Positions 30,448-40,790 of a DNA stretch of 64,000 bases are shown piece by piece. This DNA comes from Nematopogon swammerdamellus (taxonomy: Eukaryota; Arthropoda; Insecta; Lepidoptera; Adelidae), in contig OX336345.1 in NCBI GenBank assembly GCA_946902875.1, positions 17,763,395 through 17,827,394 on the forward strand, written 5' to 3'. Both the position numbers and the translations under genes were made by a program. The notes below the pieces were generated by a model. That model was not told the DNA's origin, did not search any database, and saw only the letters and a program-made list of their open reading frames with translations. Position 1 is the stretch's first letter. Every line of letters begins with the position of its first letter.

Positions 30448-30815
30448 GCGGCGGCGGATATTTACCGTTTTTATTTAGATTTTTATTAATTTTGTGTATT
30501 TTTATAAGTTTTTGTAGAATATAAAATATGTAAAATTAATTTAAGTACATGATAAAGATGTGATAATAAATAATAAAAAATATGAGAAAATAACGACTAT
30601 TAATTTTTGTTTATTTTATATTTAAAAAACCTAAAATCCAAAAAATCGTGCGTGCAGCCGGTGTTCATCAATTTATAAGACGTGACGTCATCACGTCAAA
30701 AAAAGAGTTGAAGGCGGTGCTAAAGCAAGCAAAAATAACCGACCGGCTTCAACTCTAGGGTTCGATTTTTTTTATTTCATACATTTTTGAAGGTGATTTT
30801 TATATATTTTTTTAC

Positions 30816-31619
30816 CTTGAACACTCTTTACTTTAGGACGTACATACTAGTAAACCGATTACCTAGTACAGTAGTAGTACAGTTACATTAGTCAATGCTC
30901 TGAAGCCATGAACATTTGTATCACGGCCCTCAAACCATTTCCTTTGGCCGCGTCCTTTTAAACGCCTCGCTGCCCGCGCTGATTGCGCTGTAGTTTGGCA
31001 ACGGTGAAAATCGTGTTGTTTAAAAATACAATAATTCAAACAAACTCGGCTGCGTTGCTTGCAACATGGATTCCCCTCTGTCGTCGAGAGGCAATGTCGG
31101 GGCATCGGTGGTGGGGGTAAAATCGGGTGCTAGTAGTAAGCAAGGGACGTGTGTAAATCGCCCCGATTTCGCTACACACGTAGCGATTCATAAATTTATC
31201 TGAGAATTTGACTACTGTTTTTTCCACTAAATACCTTGACAATTTGGATATACTTTGTATCTTTAGATTTTTAATATGACTTATTACATTTTTTTTAATA
31301 AACTTTTACTATTATTTTTGAATTGACTTGATATATTTAAGTATTAAATTGACGATGACACTATACAGCAGATATAGGTAATGTAAATAGGCAGAATGGT
31401 CAGATTCTTCAGTATTATGGGTTAATTATTTATAAGTTACTATAATATAATACTTATAAGGTACTAACAAAATATTGTGTAGGTCGGTCGGTTGCGGTAG
31501 GTCTTCCGACTAATACCTCTTTCTTTCCTTTATTTATTCCAGGGAGCTCACTCTCTATAGGATGCTCACTGCCACAGATTCCGATATCGTCACTGATTTA
31601 GGGACGTGGTGAATAGGCC
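30816..31619. other. No gene seen
   Basis: AT-rich with a moderately GC-richer part (30890-31200) holding short frames on the minus strand. There is no supported exon or element end. Confidence 0.45.
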
Positions 31620-32060
31620 GCATTAGCTTTTGGTTGTCAGGGGGCCGACCAGCCAGGCTGTTTAGCGATTATGGCAACAAAAATAGCTGTAGCAGCAGCT
31701 ATTGTCTCACTTAACGCACTGAGAAGTCCGTTGGAGCAAGTGAGACTGATTCTGGTAGCGATGGATTGTTAATATAGAATAGCCCGCAGTACGATCGGGC
31801 GGCTAAGCTCAATTAGCAGTGGGCTGGACACGTCAGCTGTAGAGACGATGGCCGTTGGAGTAACCGCGTCCTTCACTGGTGGCCGTGGACAGGAAAACGG
31901 AGTGTTCGAAGACCACCCGCCAGATGGAATGATGAGATCACGTACGTCGGGGAAAGCAGTGGCTCCGTACCTCTGAAGGCCGGGAGAACTGGAAGAAAAT
32001 TGGAAAGGCGTATGTCCCGCAGTGGACGCTTACACGCTGACTGACTGACTGACTGACGAT
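31620..32060 (+). pseudogene. RTE-type LINE C-terminal end, (TGAC)n-tailed family
   Basis: After one frame adjustment the plus strand reads CSRDDGRWS(N)RVLH-like words, then RPPARWNDEITYVG, GKQWLRTSEGRENWKKIGKA and YVPQWTLTR followed by a stop. This is the usual C-terminal end of lepidopteran RTE polyproteins. It ends in CTGACTGACTGACTGAC (32037-32056). It is a different family from the (TATG)n RTE at 8212. Several stops and frameshifts show it is old. Confidence 0.65.
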
Positions 32061-32402
32061 CGGGGTCATAGGATAACATGGCACTATAATCTATTCATAC
32101 CGGATTACTTGAAAAAAAAATATTAGAAAAATTATAACAAACAAGAATGCAAAACCGTTGGTCCACGGAATAAGGGGACTGGAACGGCCGTAGGTACTCT
32201 TTCAACTTGTACTCCACTTGTTGAAACAGAACTCCAAATATGAAACGAGTGCTTACGGCAGGTACCAGGAGCCCATAGTTCAACCACCTTCTGCCATCGA
32301 TCTCGATGCCTTCTGGATGTCTATCAAATTAATCACAGGCTATCATTTAGCATCGGTTTCAACTTGTGCACCCCTGACCTTTTTTTTTTATGTAAACTTT
32401 TT
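32061..32402. other. No gene seen; repeat fragment shared with 50590-50625
   Basis: A 30-bp block (CCACGGAATAAGG ... GGAACGGCCGT, 32162-32192) recurs at 50598-50627 on the same strand. This marks an unnamed repeat family. Confidence 0.45.
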
Positions 32403-32712
32403 TTTTTTTTTATGGAATCCGGTATGGGTGGCTGAGTTGGAGGGGCCAAAGCGCATGCTCCGACCAGCCAATATCACCTCCGAGAAGGTAGGTGCCATAC
32501 CGGAGACTTCCCTGGATTGCTGGCTATACTGGACTAGAGGAAAACACAACCGAGGTTGCTATGCGGCCATCTTACATCCTGTACGGTGGTACCAACCCAG
32601 TCGGCTACAAGTTGAGCCTACCACCTAGTAAGGGACAAGGGAAGGGACCTACAGTTTTACACCGGTTCCGAACGGTGAAGCAGCAGGAGTAGGTATGCAC
32701 GTAAATTTTTTC
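32403..32712 (-). mobile_element. SINE family A, 5'-truncated
   Basis: The minus strand carries the whole body from GACGAAAAAATTTACGTGC through the GCTTCACCGTTCGGAACCGG, TAGCCGACTGGGTTGGTACC, GGCCGCATAGCA and CTTCTCGGAGGTGATATTGG blocks to the CCACCCATACCGGATT end with an A tail (T run at 32399-32411). The tRNA-like head is missing. It directly abuts SINE B at 32713. Confidence 0.75.
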
Positions 32713-33028
32713 GTCATAAACTGACACGGTTGGCTACATCACCTACAACATCCGTGATGTCAGCCCATAACACCGGGTAAACTTGGTGCCACGTCAGCGC
32801 TTCCCTTCGGTCGTGCCGGCTACACTGAACTGGACGGAAAACACAAACTATTTACATAGCCGTTTCGACCGATCTTTCATTCAGTGCGGTGGTACCAACC
32901 CGGGCGGGTTAAACCCTACCACCTAGTAATAAAAGAAGGAGTCATATCCCTTAGTCGCCTTTTACGACATACACGGGGAGAGATGCAGTGGGGCTATTCT
33001 TTTAAAGTACCGGCCCCACACGGTTCCC
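32713..33028 (-). mobile_element. SINE family B, near full length
   Basis: Minus-strand copy from GTGTGGGGCCGGTACTTTAA (33020 inward) to CCAACCGTGTCAG (32717). It is among the best preserved copies and is joined to the 5'-truncated SINE A. Confidence 0.75.
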
Positions 33029-33598
33029 GATACCCGTGTCTCTCTCAGCTCAGCAACTCATTATATGTATGACTTTTTACCTGACGATAATAAAATCGTG
33101 TTACACGAATAGATGTTTCCGCAATTTTTTGAGTCACACTAACTTACCATTAGATGTATGTGTTTTTTAATATATTACGTGAAATGTAGATTCAGATTTT
33201 TATTTCGCCATAAAGAGCACACAACAATAACAATATTTTATTGAGACATAATATATGCATATTCAGTATGGTTCGTCATAAATTTTTTTTTAATCTTCCG
33301 TTCAGCAGTGCAATCTATAAGGAAGAACCGGGTAAGAAACCTTAGAGTTTTTTTTTAATATCACTTACATACTAAGTTTCCATCATGTTAAATATAACGT
33401 ACGATATCTAAGCAAAAAATTAAAAATATTAGGTCAAGATATACCCATTAAAAAGATAATAAAATACAAAACAAAGAACATAGGTTTCAGTCAAGTTATT
33501 AATAAAATTTGAGTTTATACATTATAAACAATTTGAATTATCAAAGTCCGCAGAATTTTTATTTAGAGTAAGAAATAAATTCACTTAACTTATAAAAT
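33029..33598. other. No gene seen
   Basis: AT-rich sequence without supported features. Confidence 0.5.
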
Positions 33599-33800
33599 GG
33601 ATTGTCTAAGAGAAATATTTTCAGCTGACTCTGACACATTGTCACTATTTATTGATGTTATTGTATCTGGAACATTTTCGTACAATTTGGGTCCAATCAC
33701 GTGAGGGTCTTTTTCAGCCATCGCCGATTTGTGCGCAACAAATTTTAAGCGCTCTGAGTTACGCGTGGTATAATTGCGACATGCACAATTATTCTGAAAT
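33599..33800 (-). pseudogene. LINE polyprotein C-terminal relic
   Basis: The minus strand has an open frame reading CRNYTTRNSERLKFVAHKSA then MAEKDPHVIGPKLYENVPDT and ending SLRQSIL-stop at 33599. The pattern Y.TR....L........E.....G.K.Y...P..I resembles the C-terminal tail of many insect LINE reverse transcriptases (usually YNTR ... G.K.YN.LP). The upstream catalytic part is missing. It could instead be a last exon, since TTATTTCAG precedes it on the minus strand. Confidence 0.35.
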
Positions 33801-34069
33801 AACGTAAGTGGTGTATTTTTACATCGTAGAAATATGAGAAATCAGAAAACGCAGACAAAAAAACTGATTACAGCTGCATTTAAAAGTCTATTAAATTTTT
33901 TTGCTGGTTACGGCTTTTGCCTTTCTGCCATCGATATGTCCCTTTCATTTGCATACAAAAGTGAGAAAGAGAGAACGCTATATTAACTCTGTTCGGCGAA
34001 CGGAGTTTAGTATAAATTAAGTCCACAGGTAGATACCTACTTGTGGCGCGCCGTCTAACCGACTCAAAT
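33801..34069. other. No gene seen
   Basis: Mixed AT-rich sequence with no supported feature. Confidence 0.45.
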
Positions 34070-34210
34070 GCTATGTGGTTCCCTCCCTTACCTTAGGTGG
34101 TAGGTTTCAAATCTGTCAGGATTTATACCACCCACAGACCATGCTACCACTACACTGCACTGAATATTGGCCAGTCGAAACAGTTATGAAAATCGTCCAT
34201 GTTTTTATTA
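34070..34210 (+). mobile_element. SINE family B, worn fragment
   Basis: TTACCTTAGGTGGTAGGTTT, then a TACCACCCACAG..CACTGCACTGAAT block and GGCCAGTCGAAACAGTTATG match the middle of SINE B at lower identity than the other copies. Confidence 0.5.
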
Positions 34211-34455
34211 TTTCCTTTATGGTATTTTCTCACAAGGTCACCCTATTGACAATATGAATTCCGACGTTTCACTGACGACGCAGGGAAACTGCCTTTCGAC
34301 AGCTCAGACAACAGTGAAGCAACTGCCCGCAAGTTCACGATTTTAACCAAGAAAGAGTGACACAATCCACCCTACATTGTAATTGTACTTTTCCTAAAAC
34401 TATATTTCGAAAAATCGTGGTCCAAACTAGATTAAGTACTATTCTGTTACCATTA

Positions 34456-34640
34456 CCCTAATCACGAGATTTAACTTACACCGCGTACTACGCTACGCCG
34501 TGTTCTCTGCATCATTTTGTATGGAGAAACGAAGTTCGCAAATCTATCACTAGAGGCGCTGTTCCGTTTCTCCATATAAAATGATGCGGAGTACACGGCG
34601 TAGCGTAGTACGCGGTGTAGGTTAAATCTCGTGATTAGGG
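34456..34640. mobile_element. Palindromic MITE with TA target duplication (185 bp)
   Basis: The two ends are inverted copies over about 76 bp with four mismatches, starting CCCTAATCACGAGATTTAAC. TA stands on both sides (34454-34455, 34641-34642), the Tc1/mariner-type target. A spacer of about 30 bp separates the arms, so a transcript would fold into one long hairpin. Confidence 0.85.
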
Positions 34641-34979
34641 TACAGACGGGCCTGTAGACGCTGGGCAATTTAACAAAGGTACATTTTAGAAGTAGGAATA
34701 GATGTTACCCGGAAGGCTGTGCTATACAAAAACGATTTAGTTAGAGAATCGTGCCGTTCGAACAACTCTTCTGTCGACTACAAAGGGGTGTTCCAAAGCA
34801 GTATGGTGGGTTTGGCGAATGCGAACAGGAGGAAGCGGCATTACCTCACTTGCTAGAGGCACTGAGCTGAATATCCGTTGGCTTGCATCATTTTCTTTCT
34901 CATTCCGAGTTTTGTAAGAGCATTTCCGTCATGAGTTCATGACGGAAATGCTTCATGCTCGACGTTATGTGAGTTAGCT

Positions 34980-35640
34980 TAGTCTGTTTTACAGGTACTA
35001 TCATGGCCCATGATAGTACCATGATTCATGGGCGCTGCTCTGATGCGTAACTAGCATTCCCTGTCATCCGTCTTATCTCCACAACACTCCGAGTGTTGTG
35101 CAGAGAGAATCAGCAGCCTATTGTTGTTGATATTGGACTTTGGAGAACAGTTCACCGTTCTTCACCGTTCGGAACCGGTGTAAAACTTTAGGTCCCTTCC
35201 CTTGCGCCTTACTGTTAAATTGTAGCCGACTGGGTTGGTACCACCGTACTGGATGTAAGATGGCCGCATAGCAGCCTCGGCTGTGTTCTCCTCTAGTCCA
35301 GTATAGCCAGCAATCCAGGGAAGTCTCCGGTATGGCACCTACCTTCTCGGAGGTCATATTGGCTGGTCGGAGCATGCGCTTTGGCCCCTCCAACTCAGCC
35401 ACCCATACCGGATTACATAAAAAAAGAAGTTGGTTCTTCAAAATTGTTGTTGTGTGGTGCCGTCTTCCGGGGAGTGTGTTTCACGAATCCTTTAACCTGT
35501 CGGTCTTCAAACGTCGTATCAATATGCCCGACCACAGTCCGAAAAATTGCTGACATGGCATTTCGCGGGTAGAGGTGAGTTTGGCTCTGTGGACTGCGCC
35601 TTTGGTCCCTCGGTACAGCTACCCATGCTGGTTTTCATAA
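34980..35640 (+). pseudogene. LINE (jockey/CR1-like) 3' end, split by a SINE A insertion
   Basis: The left part (34980-35141) matches 24655-24795, from TTAGTCTGTTTTACAG to TTGTTGTTGATATTGG. The right part (35427-35640) resumes with TTGTTGTGTGGTGCCGTCTT and FTNPLTC-like codons through the 3' UTR. SINE A fills 35142-35426. The left part also carries two short inverted duplications (34994-35018 and about 35080-35100) that the sister copies lack. Confidence 0.7.
35142..35426 (+). mobile_element. SINE family A inserted in the LINE relic
   Basis: It runs from TTCACCGTTCGGAACCGGTG to CCACCCATACCGGATTACAT and AAAAAAA. The tRNA-like head is absent. It is younger than the LINE copy it interrupts. A target duplication could not be fixed because TTCACCGTTC is itself repeated at the left edge. 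Confidence 0.75.
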
Positions 35641-35674
35641 AAACAAATTAATTTCATGTTTAGAATTAAAGTGC

Positions 35675-35707
35675 AGTGCTGTGGTTCCAATCTGGAACCA
35701 CAGCACT
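35675..35707 (+). repeat. Perfect 15-bp palindrome with 3-nt loop
   Basis: AGTGCTGTGGTTCCA, then ATC, then its exact reverse complement. It stands just right of the LINE relic. Confidence 0.9.
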
Positions 35708-36068
35708 GAATTACGGTATGTTGAAATTTGCTTCGAAAAACAATAACGGTTTCAGTATAAAAAAAACAATATCCAGAATACGTTAGAGAAGCACTGAGAC
35801 GGCAGCTAGCTCCGTACGACGACGCAATAAAAAGAAATACTATCGATTGCACATGCATATTATATCGTTATCGGTCTTGTGCACGTGCTCGTGTATGTAA
35901 CTAGTTGCATCACATCGGGAGACAAATAAACAAGGAGGTATGCTCGGTGCAAATAAATAATGCACGCGCCGCACACCGGTACCCCGGCGATAATGCCGTT
36001 TTTTGTGTTTGTATTAATTTTGTATATATTTGTTTTATAATTGTATATAACTAATATAATATAAGGTA

Positions 36069-36272
36069 GTAGGCAACTTTACGCTAAGGGGTGTATGTAT
36101 GTGTATCAGATACTGATCACGTTCCCATACCAATATTTTTTTACGATATGGAAAACCTAGGTACTCACTCCTCAAATTTAATACATGAAGTTTTTTATAT
36201 CGTAAAAAAAATTGGTATGGGAACGTGATCAGTATCTGATACACATACACCCCTTAGCGTAGCGTTACCTAC
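36069..36272. mobile_element. Palindromic MITE with TA target duplication (204 bp)
   Basis: The arms start GTAGGCAAC / GTAGGTAAC and pair through ACGCTAAGGGGTGTATG and TCAGATACTGATCACGTTCC to a T/A-rich centre near 36170. TA flanks both ends (36067-36068, 36273-36274). Length and structure are like the 34456 element but the sequence is unrelated. Confidence 0.75.
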
Positions 36273-36274
36273 TA

Positions 36275-36737
36275 TTGAAATACCTTATATATAATGTAGA
36301 AATTTACCAAAAAAGTTGAAGTGAAAATGTTGTACAGTCATACATAATTTAATTTACGGTGAAATTTTGTAACACAAGAAATGACCCGGTGCAACGTGTG
36401 GGTATATCAAGTTGGTAAGAGCAAAGTGTGCATGTAGGTAATGTTATGTCTATCATGGAAACGAATAAGTAGAAGCGACCTTATCGAGAAGGTGAAATCC
36501 ACAATCATATTTAATTAAGTCTTTAAGGTTATTTAATTGTATTTTTTTTTCCATCGAGCGATCTGCCGATTATTTTATTTTACCTATATTAAAACACAAT
36601 ATATCAGGCGAGTAATATTGATGGTAAATCTCTCAGAAAGTTTTCTCTTGTTTCATCTATCTCTCTCATTTTTATTTATGTGTAATATTATAATTATTGT
36701 TTATGTGGTGTAATTGTGATTTTATAATTTGCTATGT
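36275..36737. other. No gene seen
   Basis: AT-rich with no supported features. Confidence 0.5.
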
Positions 36738-36890
36738 TCTCGGGTGTGTTCTCCTCTAGTCCAGTATAGCCAGCAATCCAGGGAAGTCTCCGGTATGGGG
36801 CCTTCCTTCTCGGAGGTGATATTGGCTAGTCAGAGGATGTGCTTTGGCCCCTCTGACTCAGCCACCCATACCGGATTACATAAAAAAATG
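36738..36890 (+). mobile_element. SINE family A, 3' half
   Basis: TCGGGTGTGTTCTCCTCTAG through CTTCTCGGAGGTGATATTGG and CCACCCATACCGGATTACAT with an A tail (36882-36887). Confidence 0.75.
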
Positions 36891-37170
36891 TTCTAAAAAA
36901 AATAATTTAAATATTTGAATAATGAACTTCATGACATCAACATATTAAATTTCTTTTTCGATCTATAAGCCAATTTTTACTCTGTCCTCGTATATTTTTA
37001 AACCGTTTTATATATATATTTTTTTTTTTTAGCTTGACTTCGTATATTTGTTTCTATCTTTGTTTCAAATCTTGCGACAACTTTTTCAACTACTTCTACT
37101 GAACCGATTTTTATGAAACTTTGCACACACATTGAGTTCTCGTGACAATACAATATTATGATAATTTCAA

Positions 37171-38907
37171 CTTGGTAACGAGGGTCTGATGATGGAGTCA
37201 GGAGGTGGACAGTGGAACTCTTCAACCGTTACTATTAACCCCCTCGAGTTTGGGCTCATTTGGTTGGTTTGGACGAGTGTCCCATACTTCTACCAATACA
37301 CTTGGTGACGAGGGTCTGATGATGGAGTCAGGAGGTGTACAGTGGAACTCTTCAACCGTTACTAGTAACCCCCTCGAGTTTGGGCTCATATGGTTGGTTT
37401 GGACGAGTGTCCCATACTTCTACCAATACACTTGGTGACGAGGCTCTGATGATGGAGTCAGGAGGTGTACAGTGGAACTCTTCAACCGTTACTAGTAACC
37501 CCCTCGAGTTTGGGCTCATTTGGTTGGTTTGGACGAGTGTCCCATACTTCTACCAATACAATTGGTGACGAGGGTCTGATGATGGAGTCAGGAGGTGTAC
37601 AGTGGAACTCTTCAACCGTTACTAGTAACCCCCTCGAGTTTGGGCTCATTTGGTTTGTTTGGACGAGTGTCCCATACTTCTACCAATACACTTGGTGACG
37701 AGGATCTGATTATGGAGGCAGGAGGTGTACAGTGGAACTCTTCAACCGTTACTAGTAACCCCCTCGAGTTTGGGCTCATATGGTTGGTTTGGACGAGTGT
37801 CCCATACTTCTACCAATACACTTGGTGACGAGGGTCTGATGATGGAGTCAGGAGGTGTACAGTGGAACTTTTCAACCGTTACTAGTAACCCCCTCGAGTT
37901 TGGGCTCATTTGGTTTGTTTGGATGAGTGTCCCATACTTCTACCAATACACTTGGTGACGAGGGTCTGATGATGGAGTCAGGATGTGTACAGTGGAACTC
38001 TTCAACCGTTACTAGTAACCCCCTCGAGTTTGGGCTCATTTGGTTGGTTTGGACGAGCGTCCCATACTTCTCCCAATACACTTGGTGGCGAGGGTCTGAT
38101 GATGGAGTCAGGAGGTGTACAGTGGAACTCTTCAACCATTACTAGTAACCCCCTCGAGTTTGGGCTCTTTTGGTTGGTTTGGACGAGTGTCCTAGACTTC
38201 TATCAATACACTTGGTCACGAGGGTCTGATGATGGAGTCAGGAGGTGTACAGTGGAACTCTTCAACCGTTACTAGTAACACCCTCGAGTTTGGGCTCATT
38301 TGGTTTGTTTGGACGAGTGTCCCGTACTTCTACCAATACACTTGGTGACGAGGGTCTGATGATGGAGTCAGGAGGTGCACAGTGGAACTCTTCAACTGTT
38401 ACTAGTAACCCCCTCGAGTTTGGGCTCATTTGGTTGGTTTGGATGAGTGTCTCATACTTCTACCAATACACTTGGTGACAAGGGTCTGATGATGGAGTCA
38501 GGATGTGTACAGTGGAACTCTTCAACCGTTACTAGTAACCCCCTCGATTTTGGGCTCATTTGGTTGGTTTGGACGATTGTCCCATACTTCTACCAATACA
38601 CTTGGTGACGAGGGTCTGATGATGGAGTCAAAAGGTGTACAGTGGAACTCTTCAACCGTTACTAGTAATCCCCTCGAGTTTGGGCTCATTTGGTTTGTTT
38701 GGACGAGTGTCCCATACTTCTACCAATACACTTGGTGGCGAGGGTCTAATGATGGATTCAGGAGGTGGACAGTGGAACTCTTCAACTGTTACTAGTAACC
38801 CCCTCGAATTTGGGCTCATTTGGTTGGTTTGGACGAGTGTCCCATACTTCTACCAGTACACTTGGTGACGAGGATCTGATTATGGAGGCAGGAGGTGGAC
38901 TGTTGAA
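37171..38907 (+). repeat. 130-bp satellite array, 13.4 units
   Basis: The word CTTGGTGACGAGG, with small changes, starts at 37171 and then exactly every 130 bp up to 38861. The last unit is partial. No unit shows an insertion or deletion; variation is by substitution only, for example GGTTGGTTT against GGTTTGTTT. Since 130 leaves a remainder of 1 on division by 3, each unit shifts frame and produces the string of 77-codon open frames seen here, which are not genes. Confidence 0.95.
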
Positions 38908-38950
38908 CTTAAATAAAACAAAAATAATGATAAGGATATTTGTTTGAATC

Positions 38951-39112
38951 CACCCAAGTTAAGGTTTCTGTATTGTCCCGAGAACTGTGTGGTGTTAGGG
39001 TGGCTAAAAATGATACGTCGTTAGCGATACACCACCCAAGTCAACGTTTGAAACGTGCCGAGGACTGTGTGGCATTAGGGTGGATAAAAATTATACTTCG
39101 TTAGCGTTTCAA
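38951..39112 (+). repeat. Two-copy 82-bp tandem repeat right of the satellite
   Basis: CACCCAAGT ... CGAGAACTGTGTGG ... TTAGGGTGG ... TTCGTTAGCG-type units start at 38951 and 39033. It probably belongs to the same host element as the satellite. Confidence 0.75.
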
Positions 39113-39526
39113 CCTTCAAGGCTGGGCACACCTTGTTGTATGAGGGCCTTGCCCCTCTACATGAACATCTGGGGGGGTCGACTATTATTGGTCCAATAAT
39201 CGTGGGAACAACATGAAAGAAAAAAAAAATTATAAAAAAAATCAAACTAAAAACGAGTAAATAAAAAAATTGGTAAAATGTTTTTTAAGTTAAACGGTTT
39301 TATTAAAAAAAATAGCTGTACAAAAAACTTGAAAAAAAATCAGCTATACAAAAACTAGAAAATATTAAGGGCACAAACCTGGGCCTTCTTAAGATTTTAC
39401 GTCTGGGTAAGAAATCGTGCAATACTAGCGTGCTGTCTTCTCATGTCGGCTGCCAAAGGGCACTTTGTGTCGCTGCGTCAGCGGAATAAGTAGGTAATAA
39501 ATTGAGACTTTTAACAGACTAATATA
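39113..39526. other. No gene seen
   Basis: It includes a GC-richer piece (39110-39180) and then A-rich DNA. Nothing supported. Confidence 0.45.
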
Positions 39527-39580
39527 AAAACGTGGGGCGCATGTTATTTATTACGTATATTATACGCCCCACGTTTTATA
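39527..39580 (+). repeat. Short palindrome (CGTGGGGCG arms)
   Basis: AAAACGTGGGGCG (39527-39539) pairs with CGCCCCACGTTTT (about 39565-39577) over a 25-nt AT loop. It directly precedes the repeat at 39595. Confidence 0.8.
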
Positions 39581-39594
39581 TTTAGAAATTTATA

Positions 39595-39860
39595 TGTATA
39601 AAAGTGCCCTTTTTAACCCCCCTAAAACGGTTATTTTAAGCGGTTTTTTGCAATTTTCTGAAAAACTCTTAAACTTTTTTAATTTTTCACCATCATGTAG
39701 CCCTCGTCGATACGCGTAATTTGACACCCTAAATATTCACGTAGCCTTAAAACTCACGACACCAGGGCGAATTCGTACTCTCGCTGGAAATCGGGGACTA
39801 TACCGAAGCGATTGTAAAGATATTTTCAATGTCAAAATAATTATAAAAATCGATCAAGGT
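39595..39860 (+). repeat. About 265-bp repeat, inverted partner at 51335-51600
   Basis: Shared blocks include GTGCCCTTTTTAA, CACCATCATGTAGCCCTCGT, ATTTGACACCCTAAATATTC and CTCGCTGGAAATCGGGGACT. In the partner copy, 11.7 kb away, the blocks appear in reverse complement and reverse order. Class unknown. Confidence 0.8.
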
Positions 39861-40420
39861 TTAGGGGTTGGGAAAACATAAACCTCGTAAGATGTTTTTG
39901 CATGGAGAAAAATATGTAATCACGTGACTGTTAGGTGTTTTTTTTTTCATGCATATGCCTCTCTGTCATATTCACGCATATTCTATTGGAAAATTGTGTG
40001 CACGCCGACCAATGACTGGTAACAAGGTAACTTGTATGTAAACATTGCATCAAGACACGATACAGTTTCTAAGTATTGATTCCCATATCAATATAAAACT
40101 TGTCCATCAGCCGTCTCGATGCCACCTTTGCGTAATGTTACTCCAACCTGTAATGTGTTTTCTCATTAGTCTTATTTCTGTGTAATTCCGTTTTTTGCTC
40201 GTGTAAACGAAATTAGATCGAATCTATGTCGATCACCGCACTACTGAACCGTTGCATCGCTCGTGAAACGCGTGCGCTAACAGACTGCTGACCGACACGA
40301 CAAAAAGATGTTTTATTTGACATATTGAGCATAATTCTAATCTATACATTCGGATTTTTGAGGCCGTATTTATAGACCGTACTTTACAATTTGTATATTG
40401 TATGGTATATATATTGTGCC
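39861..40420. other. No gene seen
   Basis: A block at 39990-40030 (GTGCACGCCGACCAATG, then GGTAACAAGGTAA) has a relative at 53232-53272, so it is repeat-derived. No supported exon. Confidence 0.45.
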
Positions 40421-40790
40421 GTGTGAGGTCGCTACTTAAAAATAATAGCCTCACTGCATCTCTCTCCGTTCATATCGTAAAAGGCGACTAAGCGATAAGG
40501 ACACGATGCAGTGCGTAAGGGCGAGAGGTGAGCCACCTCTCACTTTGGCACGGTACTTCCACCGGGTCATGTAGCAGTTGGGTCTTTGTACCGTACTTGC
40601 TGCTTGATTGTTATCTTGTGTATACTTTGCTAAATGTGGTGGTCAGTTTTGTCCTGTAATTAACAATAGTACACGCAGCACAACACCGACTACTGTGCTT
40701 ACCCCGTTTTTCGGAATATAGTGTGTGGTATGTATGTACATACATATGCGCATACATACATACGTATGTATGTATGTATGCACTTTACAA
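40421..40790 (+). repeat. Interspersed repeat family C (LINE 3'-end-like)
   Basis: It opens GTGCCGTGTGAGGTCGCTAC, has CGTAAAAGGCGACTAAGCGA, then a CACCTCTCACTTTGGCACGG block, CTTGCTGCTTGATTGTTATC and CAGCACAACACCGACTACTG, and ends in (TATG)n. Its first 80 bp resemble the start of SINE B, so SINE B may have taken its 5' or 3' part from this LINE. Confidence 0.5.
40727..40780 (+). repeat. Palindromic TATG/CATA microsatellite
   Basis: TATG units, then CATA units, then TATG units again around TATGCGCATA. It marks the tail of the family C copy. Confidence 0.85.

Larger units (their letters stand above)
29310..30815. mobile_element. Composite repeat with inverted ends and a GC-rich core
   Basis: A segment near 29548-29595 (AAAAACCACCTTCATAAATG with TATGAAATAAAAA) recurs inverted at 30767-30815. 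The left part has AAAAAGGAGGAGGTTCTCAA and a TATAAAGTGCGAAGTCAG promoter-like stretch near 29650. The core (29840-30470) is about 65 percent GC in an AT-rich window and carries an Ala/Pro-rich open frame (29961-30305) of no known family. The right part has GTGACGTCATCACGTC. Phrases like these are widespread in moths and butterflies, but I cannot name the class. Confidence 0.5.

Noticed and set aside
37205..38947. Series of 77- to 96-codon frames spaced 130 bp
   Set aside because: By-product of the 130-bp satellite, whose unit length shifts the frame each time.
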